From Microbotryomycetes sp. JL201 (taxonomy: Eukaryota; Basidiomycota; Microbotryomycetes): a stretch of 64,000 bases of DNA. Below are positions 45,076 to 54,701 of this stretch, piece after piece. Positions within the stretch are counted from its first letter, which is position 1. Each line of letters opens with the position of its first letter. The notes beneath the pieces are model-generated. The model was not told the origin of the DNA, did not search any database, and saw only the letters and a program-made list of their open reading frames with translations. The stretch is from contig JAQYUZ010000056.1 in assembly GCA_033819885.1 (NCBI GenBank), positions 1-64,000 on the forward strand, written 5' to 3'. A program made the translations under genes and the position numbers.

Positions 45076-46927
45076 ATGTCACAGAGCAATCACGGCGATG
45101 CATCGCCGGGCGAGGCGGCAGCCGCAATGGCGCGGACATCTTCAGCGGACTTCGCGAGTCAGCACTCGCCAGACACGCTCAAAGCGCGCACCAGGACAGA
45201 CGTCGGAACCTTCGCGGACTTGACTCCATTGCGCACTGCGCTGCCAAACGTGCTGGCAGACGTCTCAAACGTTGTGCACGACCCGCCGAGGCTTATCGGC
45301 CAAGGCATGGCGGCGTCTGGCGCTGGGGCCCAACCGGCCCAGGGCGACTCGGCACGACCACCAAAGCGCACAGGCAGGTGCAAATTCTTCAACGCTCAAA
45401 AGGTATGTTGCTGTCATTCCAGGTCACCTGCTCAAAGAATGGCCAGTGCACCCCCACCTGACTCTGACAAACGGTCGGCGGTTGAGCCACTGCTGTCGAG
45501 ACTTGCGCCCATCTCAATACGCTGACAATCCACCTGTGCACGATCGCACCGGATCGGCGGTCTCTTTAGGGCTTTGGCTTCATCCTCGACGACCACAGCG
45601 ATGAGCTAGGCGACGATGAAGGTCAGTCTTGGCTCATTCGCGCGGCTGATTTCACGTGCGCTGCATCCACACCGACGCCACTGGGACTCGCCGTGTTACA
45701 CGCACGTCAATTCATTGTTCACAGCTGACATTCGGATCAAACTTGGCGTGGATAGTATTTGTGCACTACTCGGCGATTGAAGCCGTGCAGACCGGTCGCG
45801 GCGGGTTCCGCTCGTTGATGGAAGGCGAGAACGTCGAATACCACATCGTACGCGGACAAAAAGGCTGGCAAGCGCAAGGTGTGACTGGACCAAATGGTAA
45901 GGCTCCCAGTCTGGTTGTGGCTATCCTGTTGTGCTCAGTTTTGAGATCCGTCTCCGCAGGTATTGCTTGTATCGGCGCACCGGCCAACGGCGGTCCGCAG
46001 GCTTCGAGCGGCAACAAAGATGCGCGCAAGTATGCAAGCATGCCGAATGACCGAGACCACTACGGTCAGCCGCTGCCGCGGAGACGAGGTCACGACTCGG
46101 GTTACTACAGCAGCTCGGCCCTGACTTCACCCATGAGCACGCCTCATCGTAAGCAGGCTACATCAGTCCGTGCATCTGTTTACTGAAAATTTTCATACAT
46201 GGCAGAAATGCTGTACCCTCTGCCGCAGTTTCCTTTCTATCCTGGGTCGCCTCATTTTGCGCCAATGGGCGTGGCGCCTCCGTTCCCGCCGCCTTTCATG
46301 GTTCCCAGCGGTTACGCGCTTGCCAACGGATCTCCACCCGAAGGATCGCCATCTTCCGCCCATTTGGCACTCAGCCCTCCCGGCAGCACGCTTCAGCTGG
46401 AAGATGCAAGCTCGCCATATCGACCGTTGCCGCCTTCGACGTTCTTTCCCGCCGGACCCAACATGATTTCAGCTATGTCACCTCATGCCCACCCGTTGGT
46501 CATGTCACCAATCAACGCCCCGATGCCGCTCCCTTCTGGCATGGCCGGTCCGCCACAAGGCGCATTGGGTTACTATCCGATGCCGCCACCGACGCGTAAC
46601 CACAACCAATCAGGAAATGCAATGCCTTCACCAGAATCCACAGGCATGTCACCGCCAATGTTTCCAATAGCGCTTGGCCCATCATCGCCAACAAGTGCTC
46701 CAGCAACGCTCGACTCGTCATCCACGACCGCCGCCGCCGCCACACCAAAATATTACGCGTATCCGATCTCGGGCGCGCCTTACAACGAAGAACGAAGGAG
46801 AAGACAAAGTACAGTCGGCGACGTGAACGGAAACGAACACGACGACGTCGACGAACCAAAGATGCCGACATATGACACGGGCATCGACGGCAGTTTCAAC
46901 GACAACAACGACACAGTCGTCGTTTGA
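45076..46927 (+). CDS. Cold-shock-domain RNA-binding protein
   Basis: ATG 45076 gives MSQSNHGDASPGEAAAAM. After ~90 residues of Ser/Ala-rich leader comes a cold-shock domain assembled from three exons: RTGRCKFFNAQK | GFGFILDDHSDELGDDE | VFVHYSAIEAVQTGRGGFRS then GENVEYHIVRGQKGWQAQGV. The FNAQKGFGFI and VFVHYSAI motifs are the RNP1- and RNP2-like strands of this fold, which binds single-stranded RNA or DNA. The C-terminal 320 residues are Pro/Ser/Met-rich (FPFYPGSPHFAPMG, YYPMPPPTR) and end in an acidic tail (NDNNDTVVV). Five exons; the last intron (about 46150-46206) joins TPH|Q|MLYPLPQ. Probably a post-transcriptional regulator in the cytoplasm. The partner RNAs are unknown. Confidence 0.9.
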
Positions 46928-47597
46928 ACAATCTCCCGGACGCAAGAGTCTTCCCACGCACAGAACAAAATTCAAAAAAGGGAAGCCCGGGCACGTGGGG
47001 CTTTGTACTTGTTTCTGTTGATGTACAACAAACTGGCGACCTCTTTCCTCCGGACGAATTTGCTTGTCCTGTCATCGACTCTCTCTCTCTCTCTTTCCCT
47101 CTCTCACATGTACAACTCCAACTATAGACGCACCTCTTTCCCTCTCCTTTCCTTCTCTTGCTGGGTGATCATGTTACATGTTTCTCGTTCCCGGATTGAT
47201 GGAATGCACTGCTCTCACTCTCGGGCGCAATTTGCGGCTCTTGCATATGTTGAAAGCTTCCAAAAAAGGTTACAAAACAATCAAGCGACAGTAATCACCT
47301 GAAGCTCGTTGAGTACTCTACTCTCCCTCGCACACACTACTGCGAGAGTTCAAGTCAAAAGAGTGTTCCTCCCTTGTCCATCAAATTCAAAAGTCAAAAA
47401 GGGACGCGGGCCAGGCGGTGGCGCGATAGGCGAAAAAGAAATGTAGATGCCGAAAGAGAACAAAAACGAGTATTGACTCTGGTAGAATTGCGTCCGCCGT
47501 GACTGTGCTTCTTGATATTGGTGACAAACAGTAAAGAGGTACCCCAGACCCGTTCTCGCCACCAGGCTCGCCAAAGAAAAGCTCACGCACGAGGCGT
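46928..47597. other. Intergenic region between convergent genes, 670 bp
   Basis: 3' UTR space of the cold-shock gene and the eL13 gene, which converge. It contains the CT-rich tract at about 47079-47105 and pyrimidine-rich sequence. No gene seen. Confidence 0.5.
47079..47105. repeat. CT-rich microsatellite-like tract
   Basis: CTCTCTCTCTCTCTTTCCCT followed by CTCTC in the 3' region of the cold-shock gene. A simple repeat likely to vary in length between strains. Confidence 0.7.
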
Positions 47598-48491
47598 TTA
47601 CTGCAGCATTCGCGCGCAAGACGTCAGCGAGATGATCAATTTGAAATCTTGACACAGGCGCGCAACGCACCTTCTTCTTGGCTGCCTCCTCCTCCTCCTT
47701 CTTCTTTTGTCGCTCAGCGCGGATGCCGGCGTAGCGAGCGTCAGAGCGAGCCTTGCGCAGGGCGTTGAAAGCCTCAAACTCCTTCTCCTCGGCCGTGATG
47801 GCACGCGGCTTCTCGGCCTCGGTGGCGACGCGAATCGGGAACGCGGCGCCCAACTTCTTCAAGCCCTCGACCGACTTGTCGGCGTCGGCCGTGTCACCCT
47901 TCTTGGGCTTGCCAGCCTTCTTGGGGAAGACAATCAAGCGGGCCTTGTAAGCCTCGAGCCTGTCCTTGTTGAGCTTGAGGCTCTCCTCGGACCTGTTTCG
48001 TCGGCGGTGGTCGACGGGAATGCCGACGGCCAAAGCCTCCTTGCGGCGAACGCCAGCGGCCTTGAGCTCGTCAAGCGTAAAGCCGCGGCCGGCGCGCAGC
48101 TTCATGTTGTAGCGCTGAGTCGGGCATCGAACGGCCGGGCGGAGCAACTCGACGGGCCTGCCAAAGTGCGAGCAGTCAGGCCAACTGCCACGGGACTAGC
48201 CTCTAGAAAAGTTGCCTACCTCAATCCACTCTTGGCGGCCTTGGCCTGGCGGGCGACGCGGCGCGACTTCTTCTTGCCGGGCTGGTCGAACCAGGTCTTG
48301 ACGCGCGACTGCCAGTCCTTGCGGAAATGGTTGCGGTGGAGGACGCTGTGCAAATGCAGAAATTGTCAGTCTGGTCGGCTTGTTAAGGGATCTATAGTTG
48401 CGACGAACTTGTTGTGTCGGAAACTGCAGAACGCGAGACGTCGTAAGCCGCTGTCACGAAATACTATCGCATGGAGTGCAGCTTACCCCAT
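47598..48491 (-). CDS. RPL13: 60S ribosomal protein eL13
   Basis: Ribosomal large-subunit protein. The first coding exon is only five bases (ATGGG, 48487-48491), followed by a GTAAGC intron, a 15-nt exon and a GTTCGT intron. Together they restore [20 protein letters not shown], the family start. Then [59 protein letters not shown] and [20 protein letters not shown] follow. The main exon ends in a Lys/Glu-rich stretch [10 protein letters not shown] final intron (GTGCGT to CTGCAG, CTGAC branch) separates that from the stop codon TAA at 47598-47600. About 205 residues, normal length. Introns clustered at the 5' end are typical of fungal ribosomal protein genes. Confidence 0.95.
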
Positions 48492-49108
48492 GACCTGATG
48501 ACGGTGAGAGTGCCAAGTTTGAGAAGGAGGCAAACAAGAGTCAGCATGACGTGCTCTGCGCGCTTGGGAGGTTGATTCTCGACTTTGCCAGTGTCGACCT
48601 CGTCGCTTCCCGGCGTGCCACGGAGACTTGTGCAAAAACGACAGCGGTATCAACGACTTGTAGACAACAAAAGTCTTCTGTGTCGTCTGTGACTGCTTAG
48701 ATTGTGTGGCTCTGCCTTAATTTGACCGTCGGCCAAGTTTTCTGCACCCAGCTTTTTGACCATCTGACGGCGTCCCGAGGTGGCACCGGACCAGTCGGCA
48801 GACTCCAAGTACATCCAAACGCTCATGACTGAAGGCGAGACCAGCTTACGTCGGCTACTTCGAGAGGCGAGCAACGGAATCCAAAAGCTGTGCGCGACGA
48901 AGGCCTGAGCGCAGTCGAGGCTCAAAAAAACAGGGGTCTGTCACAAGTAGCGGTATCATGTCGGTGATGGTGGACACATGGGGTAGAATCACCCTTGGAT
49001 AGTGGGTACTTCTCATGCCGATAATCTTTGGTAGCACAGCTACTAAACGGGCGAGCTCAGGCCGCCCGCGCCCGACCGGCTTCCGCTTCGGCCGACGTAT
49101 TCACGTCA
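48492..49108. promoter_or_regulatory. Divergent promoter region eL13 / histidine phosphatase
   Basis: 617 bp between divergent starts. Minus-strand open frames here (for example 48650-48925) lack protein-like features and carry no splice pattern that extends them. It should hold the strong eL13 promoter. I did not recognise a specific factor site. Confidence 0.45.
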
Positions 49109-50078
49109 ATGATCGAAACCATCTACCTGGCCCGGCACGGCTTCCGACTGAGCTGGGAAACCTCCGTGTGGACTGCTCCGACGGGCACGCCGCGTGATGT
49201 ACCGCTGGCGGCGCATGGCGTCGACCAGGCGACCGAGTTGGCGCTGTATCTGACGCAGGGCAGGCCACAAGACCCTCCGGATGTGATCATCTCATCGTGA
49301 GTACCCTTGTTCAGCTGTCAATCTGTTTGTATTGGTATGGAATAGCTGACGTAGGTAACTTTGTCGCACAGACCTTACTACCGGTGTTTGCAAACGGCTC
49401 AGCCACTCAGCCGCAAATCTGGAAAGCCCATCTTGGTAGAACACGGCTTGAGCGAATGGTATTTGCCCGTCAAGCGCGGACTGCACCCTGTCTGCATGTC
49501 CGCCACCGAGTTGCGCGAATACGTGCCCGAAGTCGACGATCAGGCGCACGCGTCGCTCGTGTATCCGTCGAGGAAGGGAGAATCGGTCGACGAGATCCAT
49601 GACAGGGCCGAGGCAGTACTGCAGCAGCTCGTGACCAAATATGACAAAGTCGACGGCGTCAAGCACCTCGTCTTGTTCTCACACGCCGCAACAGGTATTG
49701 CCATGTCGCGCGCATTGGCTGGAGATAGAAACTTGGACGTGCGGAGCGCGACCTGCAGTGTGAGCGCCTTCAAGCGCGTCCCCGAGGAAGGCAAGGGTTC
49801 GCGCGGTGGACTCGGTTCGTGGCGGCGTATTCTGAATGGCGAGACGAGCTTCTTGTCGAGAGGTGAAGAGGTACGTGTCATGTGGCTAAGCTTGCAACAC
49901 TGGAAGTGGCCAAGTCTGGGTCCAAGCGATTAACCTCACGGAATTCTGCTCTTGCCAGCGACATTGGGACTACAGCTACGTTGAGGCATACGAAGAAGAT
50001 GGCATTCTTGATGATGGCACGGCACTACCAACATTATCGGACAGTTATAAAGCCCCATTCGCTAGCGGCAAGCTGTGA
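49109..50078 (+). CDS. Histidine phosphatase family protein (phosphoglycerate-mutase-like, YNL108C/Tfc7 type)
   Basis: Three exons. Start MIETIYLARHGFRLSWETSV carries the catalytic RHG motif (ARHGFRLSW). A GTGAGT intron joins IISS to PYYRCLQTAQPLSRKSGKP, then EHGLSEWYLPVKRGLHP and the second catalytic His in LVLFSHAATGIAMSRALAG. The last exon, after a GTACGT intron, has RHWDYSYVEAYEEDGILDDG and ends FASGKL. The HGFRLSW start and the WDYS tail resemble the yeast Tfc7/YNL108C group, in which one member has become a TFIIIC subunit. Whether this one is an enzyme or a transcription factor subunit cannot be decided from sequence; both catalytic histidines are kept. Confidence 0.88.
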
Positions 50079-50187
50079 ACGTGATATCTACTGATAGCAT
50101 ATGCAACCTTTCTATATGTTGTAACATCTTTCGAACCCATGCTGCGTATGCACTTGGATTGCGTTGAATGATGCCAGGGATTTGGGA

Positions 50188-50194
50188 TGACTAA
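50188..50194. promoter_or_regulatory. Possible Yap1/AP-1 site upstream of the peroxiredoxin
   Basis: TGACTAA, the complement of TTAGTCA, lies 50 bp before the start codon of the peroxiredoxin gene. Yap1-type bZIP factors bind this sequence and drive peroxiredoxin genes under oxidative stress in other fungi. Seven-base matches occur by chance, so this is suggestive only. Confidence 0.4.
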
Positions 50195-50243
50195 TTTCTA
50201 AACGCGCGCCGGCGTTGTCGTTCGTTGTCGTCGTTCTTCAACC

Positions 50244-51559
50244 ATGTGAGCTCGTTGCAGCGGTTGGCTCTTGTTCCACGTGCCTGACGAGATCTTGTGT
50301 AATGACTTGTCGCGCGCAGGAGTGCCCGAGTTCAGCAACCTGCACCGGCGTTCGAGGCAAGTCTTTCGACAAAGTTCCATGCAGATTGCACATGCTGACT
50401 CTTGCAGCGGCTATGCTCTGTTCTGCTGCATATAGGCAGAAGCTGTCGTCGACGGCATCTTTGACAATGTCAAGCTAGAACAGTTCAAGGGCAAATGGGT
50501 CATCTTGCTCTGTCAGTCCAGGACAAGTCGCCTGCGATACGGCACTATGGCTGACTCTTTTCTTTTGATGCATCAGTCTACCCAATGGATTGGACTTTTG
50601 TACGTCGCGTGCATTTCGTCGAAAATCGCGTTTGGCCGCGGCCCACCAGCAATCTCACTGACGTGCGATATGAGATACAGGTCTGCCCCACCGAGCTGCT
50701 CGCGTTCAACTCGGCCCTTGAACAATTCAAGGCGCTCAACACTGAGGTTTTGGGCGTTTCATGCGACTCGGTCTTTTCCCACTCGGCATGGGCCAATGTC
50801 AATCGGGCAGAAGGCGGTCTCGGACCAAACTTCAAGTTGCCGCTTGTTGCCGACAAGAACCACAAGATTGCACGTGACTATGGCGTCTTGCTCGAGGCAA
50901 GTTTTTGCAAGGTTGTTCTCAGGCAATCGATTAATCGAGCGTTCATTAGGACGTTGGTGTTGCCCTTCGAGGCTTATTCTTGATCGACCCCAAGGGGACA
51001 TTGAGGCAGATCACCATCAATGATCTGCCCGTTGGCCGATCTGTCGACGAGACTATCAGGCTCATCAAGGCTTTCCAGTTTGTACGTCCAATGCGCAGCT
51101 CGTCTCTCGCATTTGCTGATTCTGAATCCATTACCAGACTGACGAGCACGGCGAAGTGTGCCCAGCCAACTGGGACCCCGACACCAACTCGAGCACGATC
51201 AAGTGAGTCGCTTCACCGCGCCGCGTCTCGATGCGTCTCACAGCCCCTCACCGATGTAAACTTGACCCTTAGGCCTGACCCCAAGGGCAAGCTCGAGTAC
51301 TTTGCAAAGGCCGCCACAGAAGTCAAGTGAGTGTCTTTAATTGCGGCGGTAATCGTTATCGATTTGAGATCATAGACTCGAGGAAGGCATCGTGCTTTCC
51401 TTTGTTGATGGCTTGTCATAGAGCGTCTCGTTGCCCGTGCTCCTTGTCCGGTGTCACGTTTTGATTGAAACTGACTTGCGTTCCATCGTTCTTTTTCTCA
51501 GGCGTGACGCACCTAATGGCGTCAACGGCACCTCGACCAAAAAAGCCAGGCTCGCGTAA
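50244..51559 (+). CDS. TSA1: Typical 2-Cys peroxiredoxin (Tsa1 family)
   Basis: Thiol peroxidase that reduces H2O2 with thioredoxin, in the cytosol. The start codon is split: AT (50244-50245), a GTGAGC intron (50246-50319), then G, giving [13 protein letters not shown]. The next intron (50357-50435) has a GC donor, GAG|GCAAGT. Exons then read [39 protein letters not shown] with the peroxidatic Cys, [40 protein letters not shown] and [20 protein letters not shown], and [15 protein letters not shown] with the resolving Cys. A final exon, after a ~180-nt intron, adds [18 protein letters not shown]. This Lys/Arg-containing tail is longer than in yeast Tsa1. The GGLG motif of sensitive peroxiredoxins is present. 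Confidence 0.95.
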
Positions 51560-51946
51560 CAGAAGATTACGCGTCATGCTCTTCACCCGCTACACGTACT
51601 TGTCACAACAATAGAACAGCGCTGTTTCGACCAGCTGTGCAGCATCTGTTAATAGAAGTCCACATTTCAACGTACATGAGTCGAGTCTGCTTACCCGAAA
51701 GCTGTCAAAGCGACAACGGAAACTTACGAGAGAAACAAGCCTTGGCCTCATCACTGAGACGCAGTATTCGCTGTTGCTGATATCTCTACCAATGAAATTC
51801 CTTTCACGCCACCGCTTTGACTAAGCTATTGTGTGGTTAGCTGACGAGAAGTTCTCAACGGCGGACAGTCGTAGTTCGACTGTGCCATGAAAGGGTCCTC
51901 AATGGTTGTATTGCTCTGAGCAGCCTACTCCCGACTTGTGCGCGCG
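51560..51946. other. Intergenic sequence, no gene seen
   Basis: 387 bp downstream of the peroxiredoxin gene. No convincing open frame or repeat; probably 3' UTR and spacer. Confidence 0.5.
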
Positions 51947-52102
51947 ATGATTGACATGCTCGCAGGCTCGACTGTTGAGGACCTCCTATCGGTGTCGGTC
52001 ATTATCATTTTGAGTGTGCTGATTGCCAAAGGTGCATGTTTATACTTTCAAGAAGCCATTTCGGCCAAGTGTAGCGTGCAGGTCAGTACCAAAGTACGGT
52101 GA
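51947..52102 (+). CDS. Possible small membrane protein gene (exon 1)
   Basis: Short open frame MIDMLAGSTVEDLLSVSVII that continues into ILSVLIAKG, forming one hydrophobic segment. Read unspliced it ends at 52102 after 51 codons. Alternatively, a GTGCAT...GTGCAG intron (about 52032-52081) would extend it through QYQSTVRCRAPAGQPGGRAF. It lies 170-330 bp before the ADP/ATP carrier start and could instead be part of that gene's leader. I do not recognise a family. Support is only composition and the membrane segment. Confidence 0.3.
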   Translation: MIDMLAGSTVEDLLSVSVIIILSVLIAKGACLYFQEAISAKCSVQVSTKVR

Positions 52103-52275
52103 GGTGCCGGGCGCCGGCGGGTCAACCCGGCGGTCGCGCCTTCGAGTTTTTTCTCTTCACCCCATCGTTCGGTGTGAGTCGCCAGCGCCACCCGAGCGTC
52201 TGCCACAGACGCAGCTACTTATTTGAATGTTCATTGACAAGCACTGACCTTTTGTACCGTTGTCCGTCCAGCACA

Positions 52276-53763
52276 ATGTCAGGAAAGAAGGGAAAGACTC
52301 CCCGTACGTTCTGCGCAGCCGTTGATCCGCCAACAGCACGCTCACAACTCGACTGATCTGCAGGCGAGTTTGCGGAAGATTTCATGATGGGTGGTGTTAG
52401 GTATGTAACCTGTTTGTGCTCTCGCCCCGCGCCTCTGGGTGCAGAACTTTGTCAGACCGTGAACGTGTCGCGCGCCGGGCGATTCTCGAACTGTGCCTCG
52501 CACAGCATGGCTGACACTTCCTCGCTCGGTTTTCTTGCACTTCCATGATGACAGTGCCGCCGTCGCCAAGACGGCTGCCGCCCCCATCGAGCGCATCAAG
52601 CGTAAGTGGCTCTTGCCGGATCCCGTCGGCGAAATGGCGGCTGACCTGTACCACGCACAGTCTTGGTCCAGAACCAGGGTGAGATGCTCAAGTCGGGTCG
52701 TCTCGCCACTCCCTACAAGGGCATTGTCGACTGCGCTACGCGCACGTACGCCGATGAGGGTCTCGTTTCGTGTAAGTCTCCCAAGTCCTGCACAGAGGCC
52801 ACCCACGTCGGCCCGGTCCAGTCTGCGACCGGGGCACTGCACTCTCATGTAGCAGACCATTGACACGACTTTCTCTGTATGCACACAGTCTGGCGCGGCA
52901 ACACTGCCAACGTCATTCGTTACTTCCCCACCCAGGCCTTGAACTTTGCTTTCAAGGACTACTACAAGTCGCTCTTCTCGTTCGACCAGAAGCGTGACGG
53001 CTACGCCAAGTGGATGGCCGGCAACTTGGCATCTGGTGGTGCTGCCGGTGCCACCTCGCTCTTGTTCGTCTACTCGCTCGACTATGCTCGTACCCGTCTC
53101 GCTGCCGACGCCAAGTCGACCAAGAAGGGTGCCTCAACTGAGCGCCAGTTCAACGGTCTCCTCGATGTCTATAAGAAGACCCTCGCCTCTGACGGTATTG
53201 CCGGTCTCTACCGTGGTTTCTTGCCCTCTGTCGTCGGTATTGTCGTCTACCGCGGTCTGTACTTCGGCATGTACGACTCGTTGAAGCCTCTCGTCGTCTC
53301 TGGCTCGCTCAAGGGCTCGTTCCTCGCTTCGTTCTTGCTCGGCTGGGGTGCGTCTCAAGTTGGCGCTCTTCGTTTTCCGTATCTGACAAAGCTGTGTCTT
53401 GTGTGCAGGTGTCACCACCGCTGCCGGTATCGCTTCGTACCCGCTTGACACCATCCGTCGTCGCATGATGATGACGTCTGGTGAGGGCGTTCACTACAAG
53501 GGCATGTTCGACGCCGGTCGCCAGATCGTCGCCGCTGAGGGCGTTGCCAGTCTGTTCAAGGGTGCCGGAGCCAACATCGTACGTACTATGCACCGCCATG
53601 GCGCTCCCGGGGTTATCGGGCGTGCCTTGGTCTTTTCGGAAGCAATTGCGCTGACGTTCCGCGTCCTCAGCTCCGTGGTGTCGCCGGTGCTGGTGTCCTG
53701 TCCATGTACGACAAGCTCCAAGAGCTTCTTTTCGGACGTGTGTACAGTGGAGGCTCCGGTTAA
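52276..53763 (+). CDS. AAC: Mitochondrial ADP/ATP carrier
   Basis: Inner-membrane antiporter that exports ATP and imports ADP. ATG 52276 gives MSGKKGKTP, then [12 protein letters not shown] and [20 protein letters not shown] after introns. The three carrier repeats are visible: [18 protein letters not shown] and [16 protein letters not shown]. The last contains the RRRMMM signature unique to ADP/ATP carriers. Further conserved blocks: [72 protein letters not shown], and the end [19 protein letters not shown]. Six or so exons. Codon choice is strongly biased to C-ending codons, as expected for a highly expressed gene. Confidence 0.97.
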
Positions 53764-54001
53764 GCGTCTGCAGCTTGATCTGGTACATCTTGGCGGGTCA
53801 CCGGATCTTACGCGTGCTCCGCCTAAGATTTTCGGCTCGTCACCTGGTTTCGCTTGCACTAGACTTTCTTCTTACGTATCACATATTCCTCTCGACGGTG
53901 ATTCGTCACTCGATCTCGCCGTCGTCCTCTCAAAAGCTCATCTGGTCTTTGTTGGCCCGGCGAGTATCTTTGCACCTTCCTTCCGCTTTCCTTTCTGTCT
54001 C

Positions 54002-54031
54002 ACTTTGTGGTACGCCTCACGATATTGGCAT
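54002..54031. repeat. Direct repeat, copy 1
   Basis: 30-bp segment beginning ACTTTGTGGTACGCCTCACG. 27 of 30 bases match the copy at 54455-54484. Confidence 0.7.
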
Positions 54032-54082
54032 GCAGTTGTTTCGCTTTCTCCCAATGTTGCGCGTGCGAGTTTGAGAGGAAAA

Positions 54083-54469
54083 TCATGTTTTCATTTGCGA
54101 ATGCGAGTGGCAGTTGACTACTGCGGAAAAATTTGCAAGGTGCTTATTCAGAAATATGCGGAAGCGCAACAATAACACGAACGCCCAAGACTTGCACAAA
54201 CTGAGCGGCCCCCCGCCCTCGTTCGGGACGACAGGAACGTAGACCGCCTTGGCGCATTTGGTCGCACAGGCTTCTCGGAGCACGTAAGGCGAGTCCAATG
54301 AGTGGATGAGCTCGAGTACGAAAGTTTCGAGCAGGGCGACAAAAAAGTCGTTCCCAGCTTCTGTATCGGTCAGCTCAAGGGCGACAAAGGTACCCGATGG
54401 ATCGGCTGAGATCTTATAAGCTTCAGCGCGCGACAGACCACGCGCGCCGTGCTTACTTTGTGGTACAGC
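54083..54469 (-). pseudogene. Orphan open frame, possible exon or gene fragment
   Basis: 129 codons without a stop on the minus strand. It reads AVPQSKHGARGLSRAEAYKI, SADPSGTFVALELTDTEAGN, DFFVALLETFVLELIHSLDS, PYVLREACATKCAKAVYVPV and then a less protein-like tail. Composition of the first 85 residues is that of a folded protein, but no ATG occurs before the end and I find no upstream exon that joins it. It could be an internal exon of an unannotated gene, a decayed fragment, or chance. No family recognised. Confidence 0.3.
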
Positions 54470-54484
54470 TCACGATATTCGCAT
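54455..54484. repeat. Direct repeat, copy 2
   Basis: 30-bp segment beginning ACTTTGTGGTACAGCTCACG, in the same orientation as the copy at 54002-54031 and about 450 bp away. It overlaps the upstream edge of the minus-strand open frame 54083-54469. Confidence 0.7.
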
Positions 54485-54701
54485 ACATTTTATAATATTC
54501 TCAACAATCGCATCGCAAATTCGAGCACACATTGCAAAGCTCGACACGAGCTCGATGCTTCAGAGCCAGATAATGCACGTGTCAGGGACAGCTCGTTTGG
54601 AAGAGATAGAGCGAGAAATACAAAAGACGACACAACAATGAAAGAGAAAGCGAAAAGAGTCACCCGTATGCTCAGTAAGCTGTACAATGTACAAAGAAGG
54701 G

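Larger units (their letters stand above)
53764..54701. other. Intergenic region between convergent genes with a possible gene relic
   Basis: 938 bp between the carrier and the SUMO ligase genes. It contains a 30-bp direct repeat in two imperfect copies and an uninterrupted minus-strand frame (see separate entries). The rest looks like 3' UTR sequence. Confidence 0.5.

Noticed and set aside
47600-48490. snoRNA inside eL13 introns
   Set aside because: The introns are only about 60-70 nt and show no C/D or H/ACA box pattern.
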